Source: an uncultured Alphaproteobacteria bacterium (GTDB lineage: Bacteria > Pseudomonadota > Alphaproteobacteria > RF32 > CAG-239). Taken from it: a DNA stretch of 64,000 nt. Below are positions 43,905 through 51,484 of this stretch, piece after piece. The position numbers and the translations under genes are program-made. The stretch spans positions 310,001-374,000 of the forward strand of contig CAKQUE010000001.1 in NCBI GenBank assembly GCA_934277435.1, written 5' to 3'. Every line of letters starts with the position of its first letter. The first letter of the stretch is position 1. The notes under the pieces were generated by a model. The model was given only the letters and a program-made list of their open reading frames with translations. It made no database searches and was not told the origin of the DNA.

Positions 43905-44612
43905 ATGAAAAAGTTTTTTATAATCTTTGTCTTGTTGGTAGTTAGTGTTTTAACAGTTTCTGCTACGGTTAAAAAAGTGCAGTATGTTAAGATTGATCTT
44001 CAAAAGAGAAGTACCATGGTGTACTTCTCGGATGGATCAAAAATCGGTACGGGTAATAATGAAGCCTTTAGAGGCTTCTTTAATAGCCTCAGAGCAGGTG
44101 ATGTGATCGAATTTGAGGTTGAACCCTCAACGTACGATCACCTTGTGGCTGCTCGCAAGATTGCTCATGAAGCCCCTGAGGGTTTGACTAACGGCGTAAT
44201 CATTTCTAACAATAGTTATGGTTACTATGGTTACGGTTATGGCGGTGCTGGTGCTGCTGTTATTGCGACTAAGAATGTTGGTATAGGGTACGATCCCTAT
44301 ACGGGCGTTCATGTTCGCATTGGCAACGGTGAAAATTTTGGCGCAGTTAACATTCCTGTTCGCATCAAGAGCAAGAAGGTTAACAACAGCAACTATACCA
44401 CTGTTAACAACGGTGGCGTGGTTACTGCTAGCCCAGCAACCGTGCCAAATGTAAAGTCTGTATCTGTTGATCAGCTGACTAACATCACTAGCAATAGTGT
44501 TGTTAGAACATCTGCTTCTGCAGATAAAAACACAACTTCGAAAACTGCGCCTGCGAGATCTTCTCGTAAAGTGAAGGTTTACGAAGTTGCTACATTGCCT
44601 AGTGCAATGTAG
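43905..44612 (+). CDS. secreted Gly/Tyr- and Ser/Thr-rich protein, probably acquired
   Basis: I do not recognise this 235-residue protein. It has a signal peptide (1-20, LTVSA) and a small beta-rich domain with DGSKIGTGNNEAFRGFF. A Gly/Tyr run (YGYYGYGYGGAGAA) follows, then GIGYDPYTGVHVRIGNG and a Ser/Thr/Asn-rich basic tail. Codon use is unlike the neighbours: AAG outnumbers AAA for Lys, and Pro never uses CCG, which dominates elsewhere. This points to transfer, perhaps from a phage or plasmid. AAGGAG lies too far upstream to decide the start. Confidence 0.75.
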   Translation: MKKFFIIFVLLVVSVLTVSATVKKVQYVKIDLQKRSTMVYFSDGSKIGTGNNEAFRGFFNSLRAGDVIEFEVEPSTYDHLVAARKIAHEAPEGLTNGVIISNNSYGYYGYGYGGAGAAVIATKNVGIGYDPYTGVHVRIGNGENFGAVNIPVRIKSKKVNNSNYTTVNNGGVVTASPATVPNVKSVSVDQLTNITSNSVVRTSASADKNTTSKTAPARSSRKVKVYEVATLPSAM

Positions 44613-44621
44613 AAGAACTGT

Positions 44622-44663
44622 AAAAAACTAAAGCACTTTAACTGTAAGGTTAAAGTGCTTTAG
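44622..44663 (-). terminator. terminator of trcR, probably bidirectional
   Basis: CTAAAGCACTTTAAC pairs perfectly with its complement over 15 bases around a 6-base loop. The T6 run is on the minus strand, after trcR. Confidence 0.85.
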
Positions 44664-44679
44664 GCGTTTAAATGACTAA

Positions 44680-45252
44680 TTATTTTTTTGTCGTCTTTTT
44701 AGTTGTTTTCTTTTTTGCTGCTTTGGGTTTGTTGTGAATAGCAGAAATAGCCATAGCATTTTCCAAATCTTTTTCATTGCACAAACCGATGGCAACCGGA
44801 TTCTTTGGCTTCAGCTCAGACATGTCAGAGTGTTCACCGGCACGAATTTTGGCAATTGTCGGTTTGGTTGTACCGATAAGTTTGCAAATTTGCGAGTCCA
44901 TAATTTCTGGGCAGTGTTTAAGAATCCAGAGAATAGCGGCTGGTTTATCACTTCGTTGAGAAGGTGATAAAACTTTTTTAGCTTTGGCGTTGCGTTCTTT
45001 TACATTTTTTTCTAAAATGCAGGCCACTAAATCAGCAGTTGGGTCTGCTTCGCAGCGTTTAATTTCATCTTCAGTCAGCTGACCGTTGTTAATAGGGCTT
45101 AAACCTTGAATATTAGAGGCGATATCTCCGTCAGCAATAGCTTGAATTTCCAGTTCGTGAATTTCACAAAATTTAGAAATCTGACGAAATGTCAAAGATG
45201 TATTTTCTACCAACCAAACAGCTGTGGCTTTTGGCATTAAAGGAGCTGTCAT
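44680..45252 (-). CDS. trcR: TrcR-like cell cycle regulator (DUF1013)
   Basis: The 190-residue protein matches the alphaproteobacterial DUF1013 family, called TrcR in Caulobacter, an essential factor tied to transcription. It has PLMPKATAVWLVENTSLTFRQI, HELEIQAIADGD, NGQLTEDEIKRCEADP and the helix-turn-helix ILWILKHCPEIMDSQICKLIGTTKPTI (about 105-132). The end is a Lys/Thr repeat tail (AAKKKTTKKTTKK) beyond the usual family length, perhaps for DNA contact. Confidence 0.9.
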   Translation of the reverse strand: MTAPLMPKATAVWLVENTSLTFRQISKFCEIHELEIQAIADGDIASNIQGLSPINNGQLTEDEIKRCEADPTADLVACILEKNVKERNAKAKKVLSPSQRSDKPAAILWILKHCPEIMDSQICKLIGTTKPTIAKIRAGEHSDMSELKPKNPVAIGLCNEKDLENAMAISAIHNKPKAAKKKTTKKTTKK

Positions 45253-45341
45253 TATTTTATCCTTTCATAAATGAATTTTTATTGCTTTTACAATAGACAC
45301 AGTCGCGGCAAGATACAAGCAATTTTTTTGGTTATAAACGC

Positions 45342-45370
45342 AAAAAGCCTGCAAAACAGCAGGCTTTCAA
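45342..45370 (-). terminator. terminator of rpmE
   Basis: AAAGCCTGC pairs perfectly with GCAGGCTTT around 6 bases; the T run is on the minus strand. Confidence 0.85.
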
Positions 45371-45384
45371 CTTAAATTTTCAAA

Positions 45385-45615
45385 TTAGTTGCTAGATTTC
45401 AAACCGAAAGCACCAAATTTGCTGTTGAAGCGGCCAACACGACCACCTGTATCAACAACGCGGCGGATACCAGTCCAAGCCGGATGAGATTTAGGGTCAA
45501 TTTCAAGCAGCATTTTTTCGCCGGCTTTGCCCCAAGTAGATTTGGTTTTAACTTCAGTTCCATCTGTCATCACATATGTAATTTCGTGATAATCAGGGTG
45601 AATTCCTTTTTTCAT
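45385..45615 (-). CDS. rpmE: 50S ribosomal protein L31
   Basis: I start at the ATG giving [12 protein letters not shown], with GGAG 6 bases upstream; an in-frame TTG four codons earlier overlaps that site. The 76-residue protein has [24 protein letters not shown] and [13 protein letters not shown]. It lacks the four zinc cysteines, the usual form in alphaproteobacteria. Confidence 0.96.
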   Translation of the reverse strand: MKKGIHPDYHEITYVMTDGTEVKTKSTWGKAGEKMLLEIDPKSHPAWTGIRRVVDTGGRVGRFNSKFGAFGLKSSN

Positions 45616-45716
45616 TTTTATCTCCAAATAAAATACTTTATATAGTTTTTACGCCTTTATACATTAAGCAAACAAAATACGCAAGTATTATTTTTACTGT
45701 TTTTTAAATTTTTTTG

Positions 45717-46499
45717 TTATTTTGCCAAAGTGTTAGCAGCTTTTTGGCGCAAAGCTTCGTTGGTGGCGATTAACGCGCCGCCAAATAAAACTTTGGTAAA
45801 GTCTTCGGAACGCACATCTGTTTCGCCCAAAGCCACAATATAGCCGCCAGCTTCTTTAACCAAAAGCATACCTGCGGCAATAGTCTGCGGCAAATTGTCG
45901 GCAGAAACGACAATGTCCAACTTTCCGGCAGCTAAATAGGCCAAATCCAAAGAATTTACGCCTTTTACCAACACGTTTTTGCTTAAGCCTAAAGACTTGC
46001 GGAACAGTTCGGCGTCAGCGCCGCAGCCGATAAGGGCTTGTTCGGCAACTTTTGCTCCAGCTACGCGCAAGCGTTCGTGACTGCGGAAACCTTCTTTGAA
46101 TGCGCCGCAGCCTTTTTCGGCAAAAAACAATTCGTCATAAACCGGACTATAAATCACGGCGTCTACAACCACGCTGTTTTCTACCATGGCAACTGAAACA
46201 GCAAAGCTGCCGTTACCATGAGCAAAGTTGGCGTAACCATCAATCGGGGTAACCAAAAAATAGTTTCCGCTGGCTGGAATGGTGTCTTCTTTTTTGCTGA
46301 TAAAAGCATAAGTTGGCTTTAACTTAGCCAGTTCTTCTTTAAGAGTTTTTTCCACTTTTTCATAAGAACGCTGAGCAAAGCGGCCATCATTGTGGCCGGA
46401 TTGCAGATGTTCCAATTCATTAAAGTCGCGCGATAAGGCAATAGACGCTTTTTTAACAGCGTTTGCCATGGCGGTCAATGCAGTTGAAATATAAGCCAT
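45717..46499 (-). CDS. inositol monophosphatase-like protein, metal site lost
   Basis: The 260-residue protein has the overall IMPase pattern (NYFLVTPIDGYANFAHG, TIAAGMLLVKEAGG). The metal ligands are mostly replaced: DPIDGT reads TPIDGY (Thr84 for Asp), the acidic pair after FI reads KK, and the WDxAAG motif reads QTIAAG. Only Asp87 remains clear. A phosphatase reaction is therefore unlikely. It starts in overlap with the efp stop (TAATG), a linkage seen with active IMPases in other alphaproteobacteria, which suggests a retained structural or regulatory role. Confidence 0.8.
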   Translation of the reverse strand: MAYISTALTAMANAVKKASIALSRDFNELEHLQSGHNDGRFAQRSYEKVEKTLKEELAKLKPTYAFISKKEDTIPASGNYFLVTPIDGYANFAHGNGSFAVSVAMVENSVVVDAVIYSPVYDELFFAEKGCGAFKEGFRSHERLRVAGAKVAEQALIGCGADAELFRKSLGLSKNVLVKGVNSLDLAYLAAGKLDIVVSADNLPQTIAAGMLLVKEAGGYIVALGETDVRSEDFTKVLFGGALIATNEALRQKAANTLAK

Positions 46500-47062
46500 T
46501 ATTTTGCTCTTTCAACATAGTTAGCTTCAGAAGTGCCAACCACAATTTTGTCGCCCACGCCGATAAACGGAGGAACAGTTGTGCGTACGCCGTTGTCCAA
46601 AATAGCTGGTTTGTAAGAAGAAGAAACGGTTTGACCTTTAATCACAGGTTCGGTTTCAACCACTTCGCAAACAACTTGCAAAGGCAAATCAACAGAAATA
46701 GGACGGCCGTCAATGTAAGAAACTTTAACACTCATACCATCTGTCAAAAACGGACGAGAATCGCCGAGCAAATCAGCAGGCATGGTGAATTGTTCAAAAG
46801 TTTCGGATTCCATAAAGGTCAAACCGGTAGAATCTTCAAACAAGAATTGGCAGTCTTTGTCTTCCACCATCAATTTTTCTACGGTATCTTCAGTTCTGAA
46901 ACGTTCGTTAGTTTTGGTTCCGGCTTCAACTTCTTTCATTTCCACCTGCATAAAAGCACCGCCTTTACCCGGTTTAATGTGTACAGCTTTGGTAATAGTC
47001 CAAGGTTTACCTTTATATTCAATAACCCAACCAATTCTAATTGCTCCAGCAAGTTGTTTCAT
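46499..47062 (-). CDS. efp: elongation factor P
   Basis: The 187-residue protein relieves ribosome stalling at proline runs. The loop that reaches the peptidyl-transferase centre is KPGKGGAF, with Lys33 at the site modified by EpmA in other bacteria. The three OB-like domains end with GVGDKIVVGTSEANYVERAK. GGAG lies 8 bases before the ATG. Confidence 0.97.
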   Translation of the reverse strand: MKQLAGAIRIGWVIEYKGKPWTITKAVHIKPGKGGAFMQVEMKEVEAGTKTNERFRTEDTVEKLMVEDKDCQFLFEDSTGLTFMESETFEQFTMPADLLGDSRPFLTDGMSVKVSYIDGRPISVDLPLQVVCEVVETEPVIKGQTVSSSYKPAILDNGVRTTVPPFIGVGDKIVVGTSEANYVERAK

Positions 47063-47134
47063 AATTTTATCTCCTATTTACAATGTTAAAAATGATTATT
47101 TAATTTTGATGTCTGCACCATAAACCAACATTTT

Positions 47135-47659
47135 TTATTTCGCAACAAAAATCGTATAGGCCGTGTCGCTTAAAATAACAAAATCAGCCGGTAAATTTGA
47201 CACATCTATTTCATCTTTTGGCAGAACCGCACTTTGAATCAAGAAAAATTCGCCATACCATTTCAGCAGTTCGGCGTTGGCGGCGAACCCGTCTTTCCAA
47301 AAACGAAAGATAATAAAGTCCGGTTCACATTCACTAACCAACATGGCTTCATGCCGGCGATTGCGGCAAATAACTCCCAGTAAAGCTTTTTTGCATTTTG
47401 CTTTAATTTCTTTGATGTGTTTAGTCGGATTTTCGTCTTTTGAGGTGTCAATAATCAAACCATCGCCCAATTTTTGCAAATATAAATCGGCAGCTTTTTC
47501 GCCGGATAGCAAAACTAGTTTTTTTGCCGCCTGTGCTTTGGCGTAAAAATCGGTAATAAAGCTTTGCGGCAGCGAATCGGGCAAAATAAAACATTGCAAT
47601 TTAGAATCGGCGATAAGTTTGGTATTTTCTTGAGTAATTTTGATGATTAAGTTTTGCAT
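47135..47659 (-). CDS. ThiE-like TIM-barrel protein, degenerate
   Basis: The start is at the ATG giving MQNLIIKITQENTK. A TTG further upstream overlaps what reads as a TTGACA promoter. This 174-residue protein follows the short thiamine phosphate synthase relatives that lie beside efp in alphaproteobacteria. LLGVICRNRRHEAMLVSECEPDFIIFRFWKDG corresponds to the phosphate-binding GVSxHxxxEAxxAxxxGADYVxFG region. The Gly and Asp residues of that motif are mostly missing, so thiamine synthesis is doubtful. No other thiamine gene is present. Confidence 0.6.
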   Translation of the reverse strand: MQNLIIKITQENTKLIADSKLQCFILPDSLPQSFITDFYAKAQAAKKLVLLSGEKAADLYLQKLGDGLIIDTSKDENPTKHIKEIKAKCKKALLGVICRNRRHEAMLVSECEPDFIIFRFWKDGFAANAELLKWYGEFFLIQSAVLPKDEIDVSNLPADFVILSDTAYTIFVAK

Positions 47660-47739
47660 TTTGATATTCTTTATGTTAGCTATTAAATATAATGTCAAAA
47701 GTATATAACAAATTGAGATAAAGGAAAGTCTTTTTTACC

Positions 47740-48378
47740 ATGGAAATGCAAAAAATGGAACAAAGCCAAAATTCTTTGGAACGTTTGAAAAAATCGGTTG
47801 ATGAACTGATTGAAGTAGTACACAAACAACAAGCAGATTTTGCTTTAAAGCTGCAGGCCGAACAAGGAAAAACCGCATTGGAAAGCGCTAAAGCCGAGGT
47901 TTTGAACAGTGAAAATGAAAAACTGAAAGCCGAATTGGAAACCGCTAAGAATAATACGGAAAATGAAACCCGTATGCAGCAGATGCAAAATGAAATTGAA
48001 AATAAAGCTACTAAAATAAGCAATTTGCAGAATGAAGTGCAAAATCTAAACAATGCTTTGACGAATCGCAAAACTCAATTGGAAGAATTTGAGGCCAAAA
48101 ATAAAGAGTTGCAAGAACAGCTGGAAGAGGCTAATGGCAGAGTTTTGACCTTGGAACAAACAAGTTCGGCCGGAAATAGTGAGCTGGAAGAGCTAAAAGA
48201 ACAATTGGCCGCCGAAACTTTGCAAAAAGAAGATTTGGCACAAAAGTGCCAAGACTTTGAAGCAAAATTAGCGGAAATGCAAACAACAATCAGCCAAACT
48301 TCGGAAAATATTGATGATGTTGTGGCCAGACTGGAAAAGGTGTTAGAAGAAAATGGGGCAAGTTACAATAACAATTGA
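47740..48378 (+). CDS. coiled-coil protein upstream of zapA (ZauP-like)
   Basis: The 212-residue protein is almost wholly coiled coil (about 5-205), with Glu, Gln and Lys heptads and a final IDDVVARLEKVLEENG. In Caulobacter a coiled-coil protein encoded just before zapA, ZauP, binds ZapA and regulates FtsZ assembly. Position and make-up fit; sequence identity cannot be judged for coiled coils. It overlaps zapA by 26 bases, so expression should be coupled. Confidence 0.75.
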   Translation: MEMQKMEQSQNSLERLKKSVDELIEVVHKQQADFALKLQAEQGKTALESAKAEVLNSENEKLKAELETAKNNTENETRMQQMQNEIENKATKISNLQNEVQNLNNALTNRKTQLEEFEAKNKELQEQLEEANGRVLTLEQTSSAGNSELEELKEQLAAETLQKEDLAQKCQDFEAKLAEMQTTISQTSENIDDVVARLEKVLEENGASYNNN

Positions 48379-48673
48379 TAAGCGCGAATATGCCATCACC
48401 TGTGAAGACGGTGAAGAAGCGCATATTATAAAACTTTCGCGAATATTAGACGCAAAAGCCAAGTTGCTGTCGCAAAGCATTGGTTTGGTAAATGAAAATA
48501 TGATGCTGGCGATGGTGGGGTTGTTACTGGCTGATGAAAATCAGGAGTTACGCACTAAAAACGGCGGGGTTTCTGATGATGAAATTAAGCACTTGGATAC
48601 GGCAACCGCGCAAGCTATAGACGGTGAATCGCAAAGAATACATAGTTTGATTCAAAATATTCAGCAGCTGTGA
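48353..48673 (+). CDS. zapA: cell division protein ZapA
   Basis: The 106-residue protein begins MGQVTITIDKREYAITCEDGEEAHI, the ZapA globular head, followed by a helix (LVNENMMLAMVGLLLADENQEL). ZapA bundles FtsZ filaments at midcell. It overlaps the coiled-coil gene and is followed by a small hairpin (AATTTACG/CGTAAATT, T5) and then the 6S RNA candidate, the usual alphaproteobacterial order. Confidence 0.92.
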   Translation: MGQVTITIDKREYAITCEDGEEAHIIKLSRILDAKAKLLSQSIGLVNENMMLAMVGLLLADENQELRTKNGGVSDDEIKHLDTATAQAIDGESQRIHSLIQNIQQL

Positions 48674-48713
48674 ATTTACGGTGGAAAACAAACGTAAATT
48701 TACGTTTTTATGC

Positions 48714-48742
48714 TTGAAATGTAGCTGGTTTTACGTTAGTAT
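48714..48742 (+). promoter_or_regulatory. promoter of the 6S RNA candidate
   Basis: TTGAAA and TAGTAT are 17 bases apart and place the transcript start near 48750. Confidence 0.6.
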
Positions 48743-48749
48743 ATTTATA

Positions 48750-48905
48750 TAAATAAAGACTGTCTGATGCGTCATCACCGCATGTCTTTCCGGCCAACAT
48801 TATTATTTAGGGAGCTGTCTCTGTCTAAATCGTGGTTTAGTTATATGGCACCCACCTTGTACAAGCGGTTCGGTAGAGAATGTTCTCGGATACGGTCAGA
48901 CGGTC
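48750..48905 (+). ncRNA. ssrS: 6S RNA candidate
   Basis: The about 150-base region is closed by a perfect 10-base stem, GACTGTCTGA (48758-48767) with TCAGACGGTC (48896-48905). It has its own promoter and terminator and lies directly after zapA, the conserved site of ssrS in alphaproteobacteria. 6S RNA imitates an open promoter and binds sigma-70 RNA polymerase. The 5-formyltetrahydrofolate cyclo-ligase gene that normally follows is absent. I did not fold the whole RNA. Confidence 0.75.
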
Positions 48906-48913
48906 GCAGTTTT

Positions 48914-48941
48914 AGCACCACTCAAATAGAGTGGTGCTTTT
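48914..48941 (+). terminator. terminator of the 6S RNA candidate
   Basis: AGCACCACTC pairs perfectly with GAGTGGTGCT around AAATA, then T4. Confidence 0.85.
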
Positions 48942-48981
48942 ATATTTTCTGGATTAAAAAATATCAATTTATGATGTAAAT

Positions 48982-50382
48982 TTATCTTGCGCCGATTAAG
49001 GAAACAGAAGAAATTGTGTCGCCCATACCAACCAAAGTTAAAGGCTTTTCTATAATAATGGTTGGAACGGCTATAACGTCATAATTTTCATATTGGCAGA
49101 TTCCGCTTTCAATCAGTTCGGGCTTTTGCAAATACTCGGACAATTCCTGCAGATTATTAAGACTAATTTCTGAAACTTCTTTACCGTGCGCCCATAACAG
49201 TTGCGCGTGGTCTTCTATTTTTCCGGTGCCGGCTTTGGTGGCGGCAACAGTAGAAGCAAGCATCATACCGCGCAGGTTTTGTTCCGCCGAAAGGCGAAAA
49301 CCTTTATCTTGCAAAGTCAAATACAAGCCGAACATATGCAATTGAATCCGCGGTGCTTGCGTTTTTTCTTTTATAAGGCGCACAATTTCAAACAGGCGCG
49401 GAGAGGTTAAGTCCTCGTGAGCCAATTCTTGATATTTTTGCGGATTGACAACTTCCAAGGCGTCTAAAGCTTCCCGTTCATTTAAGCCAAGCGAATCGGC
49501 AAGCGGAGCAATTTTTTCAATGATGGCGGTGCGCACTTTCTTGTCTTGGGTGGACGCCAGTTCCAAGTGGATAATTCCTTGCGGATTGTGCTTTTTCCAA
49601 TCTTTGATTAAAGCTATGGAGTTATTGACCAATTCTACGCCGTTACGCTTAGACGTCAAATTATGATAGCCGGAAAGCACCAGATAATCATAGCCATTTT
49701 GCGATAAGTGTTTCACAAAATCCGGATTGATGACTAAATCAATGTTGGCAGGGTCATAGGTGGCAATAAAACGATTAGATTTGGGACAGGTAAATTCTTT
49801 GCCCCAAGCCGTAAACGAATCGCCGATGTCAAATTCAATAATCCAATGGATAAGCGGGGTTTCGGCGGCGCGGTCAATATCTGCGGCGCGGCAAACTTTT
49901 CCGTTTTCATCCATGCCAAAAAGGTTATTCAAAGGCAAAAATTGTTGGGCTTGCAGTTTTGGGTGAGAATTGGTGTGAACAAAAACATTTTGCACGCCCA
50001 AAACGGCTAAGGCGTTGGCAACAATTCCGCCTTGACCACCCATTTGCAAACGGTCGTAACCCAAATTTTGGCTCATCCATTCATAAACCGATTTATCATC
50101 GGTAATCCATTCTTCGGCAATGCCGCGGCTAAAACATTTGGCTATTCCGTGCACCACATCTTGAGGCGTTTCTAATAAAGTGCGCGGACTGTCAAATTCT
50201 TCGGCGGTCAGATTGGTTGCTTTTAGTAATTCAGACAAGCGTTTGCCGCTGATTTTTAGAACCGCGTCAATATTGGTGTTAAAAGCGGTTGCCACTGAAC
50301 GAATCTCTTTCACTTTTTCAAGCTGAGAGGAAACGCAGCTATATTTTTGCCGCCAACAATTTTGCAATTGGGATATACTCAT
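48982..50382 (-). CDS. ADP-dependent sugar kinase (ADP-GK/ADP-PFK family)
   Basis: The 466-residue protein fits the ribokinase-like ADP-dependent glucokinase/phosphofructokinase family, best known from archaea and animals. MGGQGGIVANALAVLG is the sugar-binding glycine region. LGLNEREAL is the NxxE-type metal motif. TLVGMGDTISS near the end holds the catalytic Asp455. The family phosphorylates glucose or fructose-6-phosphate with ADP. The sugar and the true donor cannot be read here. Its ATG overlaps the stop of the Mic60-like gene (ATGA), so the two proteins are probably made together. This family is rare in bacteria. Confidence 0.85.
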   Translation of the reverse strand: MSISQLQNCWRQKYSCVSSQLEKVKEIRSVATAFNTNIDAVLKISGKRLSELLKATNLTAEEFDSPRTLLETPQDVVHGIAKCFSRGIAEEWITDDKSVYEWMSQNLGYDRLQMGGQGGIVANALAVLGVQNVFVHTNSHPKLQAQQFLPLNNLFGMDENGKVCRAADIDRAAETPLIHWIIEFDIGDSFTAWGKEFTCPKSNRFIATYDPANIDLVINPDFVKHLSQNGYDYLVLSGYHNLTSKRNGVELVNNSIALIKDWKKHNPQGIIHLELASTQDKKVRTAIIEKIAPLADSLGLNEREALDALEVVNPQKYQELAHEDLTSPRLFEIVRLIKEKTQAPRIQLHMFGLYLTLQDKGFRLSAEQNLRGMMLASTVAATKAGTGKIEDHAQLLWAHGKEVSEISLNNLQELSEYLQKPELIESGICQYENYDVIAVPTIIIEKPLTLVGMGDTISSVSLIGAR

Positions 50383-51380
50383 TTTGTACGCTCCATTTCT
50401 TTTAGATGAAGATTGGCCAAGGAGTTCATAAGCAGGCCGTTGATAGCCTGTTCAAATTCAAGATAATCTTGAGTTTGTAAAATCCAAGAGTTTAGTTCGG
50501 CAGAATTTACATCACTGTATTTGCGGTCGGTTTTAAGTTTGTTTAGAGCCTCAGCAAAGTTGCCATCGTTGACCAGCTGATGAATTTCATCAGGCGTTTT
50601 TGGAAAAACAACAACAGGTTTGTTTTCTCTTTTTTTGAAAACAACCAGCTCTTTTATACGGCGTAATAAGGCTTCGTCCCAAGTTTCTTGAATTTCTGGC
50701 TCGATTGATTTATTGATTTGCGGTCGGCTCAAATCGGCGTATACTTTATTAAATTCATTGATAAGCATTGCCCGTCCCTTGATACCGGAAACAGCATATT
50801 TTTTGATGCTGGAGATATAATTGAGAGCAGTTTCATTGCCGGCAGCTAAAATTTGCAGCACTTCGGTTTCGTAATCAAACGGCAGTCCGTCTTCGGCTAA
50901 GCCGCGTACGGTTAAGGCGCCGGCGGCAAGTAAAACTTCAGGTGCGGTGACATTTTTTTGGGCAGGCTCGATTGAAATAGGTTTAGTTTGGTTATTTGAA
51001 ACTTCCGGCTGCGGCAATAGTGGCAAAATTTTACTAGCCAATTGCTGCAGCTGTTCTTCGGATAAGTCGGTTGACATTGGTTGAGAAACGCTGTTTAGCG
51101 GTTGATTTTGCCGTAAATCGGCGATTATGCTTTTTTGTTGCTCAATTTGTACTTTAAGATTATTTATTTTGGTGTTGTAATCAGCGGCAAGCTGTGCAGC
51201 CAAATCTTCATTCAGAGTTTTAGTCAGTTCAATATTATAGGCGACAACTCCGGCACTGCAGAGTAAAATTATCAAACAAACCAGACTTGCATAGCTGCTT
51301 TTTTTTGCCGGTTTAGTTTTATTTTCGGTTGTTGACGCAGCAGCTGGATTAACTTCTTCTTTTTTTTCGATTTTAGCCAT
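50379..51380 (-). CDS. Mic60/mitofilin-like membrane protein
   Basis: I start at the ATG giving MAKIEKKEEV, with AAGGA 8 bases upstream. The 333-residue protein has one membrane segment (about 28-48), a coiled coil (about 55-95), a Pro/Ser-rich linker, and a helical C-terminal half that looks like the alphaproteobacterial mitofilin region: LLAAGALTVRGLAEDGLPFDYETEVLQIL. In other alphaproteobacteria alpha-Mic60 lies beside hemC-hemD and tsaD and shapes inner membranes. Here tsaD is divergent next door but the heme genes are missing. Confidence 0.75.
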   Translation of the reverse strand: MAKIEKKEEVNPAAASTTENKTKPAKKSSYASLVCLIILLCSAGVVAYNIELTKTLNEDLAAQLAADYNTKINNLKVQIEQQKSIIADLRQNQPLNSVSQPMSTDLSEEQLQQLASKILPLLPQPEVSNNQTKPISIEPAQKNVTAPEVLLAAGALTVRGLAEDGLPFDYETEVLQILAAGNETALNYISSIKKYAVSGIKGRAMLINEFNKVYADLSRPQINKSIEPEIQETWDEALLRRIKELVVFKKRENKPVVVFPKTPDEIHQLVNDGNFAEALNKLKTDRKYSDVNSAELNSWILQTQDYLEFEQAINGLLMNSLANLHLKEMERTK

Positions 51381-51397
51381 TTTCTGTATCCTTTTTC

Positions 51398-51426
51398 TTG
51401 ACAAATTAACAGATTATATTTCATAT
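51398..51426 (+). promoter_or_regulatory. promoter of tsaD-nth
   Basis: TTGACA and TCATAT are 17 bases apart in the 104-base divergent gap before tsaD. Confidence 0.5.
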
Positions 51427-51484
51427 AGTTATAACGAAAAAAAGTTTACATATCATAAACAAAAAAAATTAGTGGAATAAATAA

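Noticed and set aside
43721..44612. Insertion sequence
   Set aside because: The inverted repeat does not flank a gene and no transposase is encoded. No target duplication is visible.
48767..48979. Plus-strand frame within the 6S RNA candidate
   Set aside because: The closing stem, promoter, terminator and position after zapA point to an RNA.
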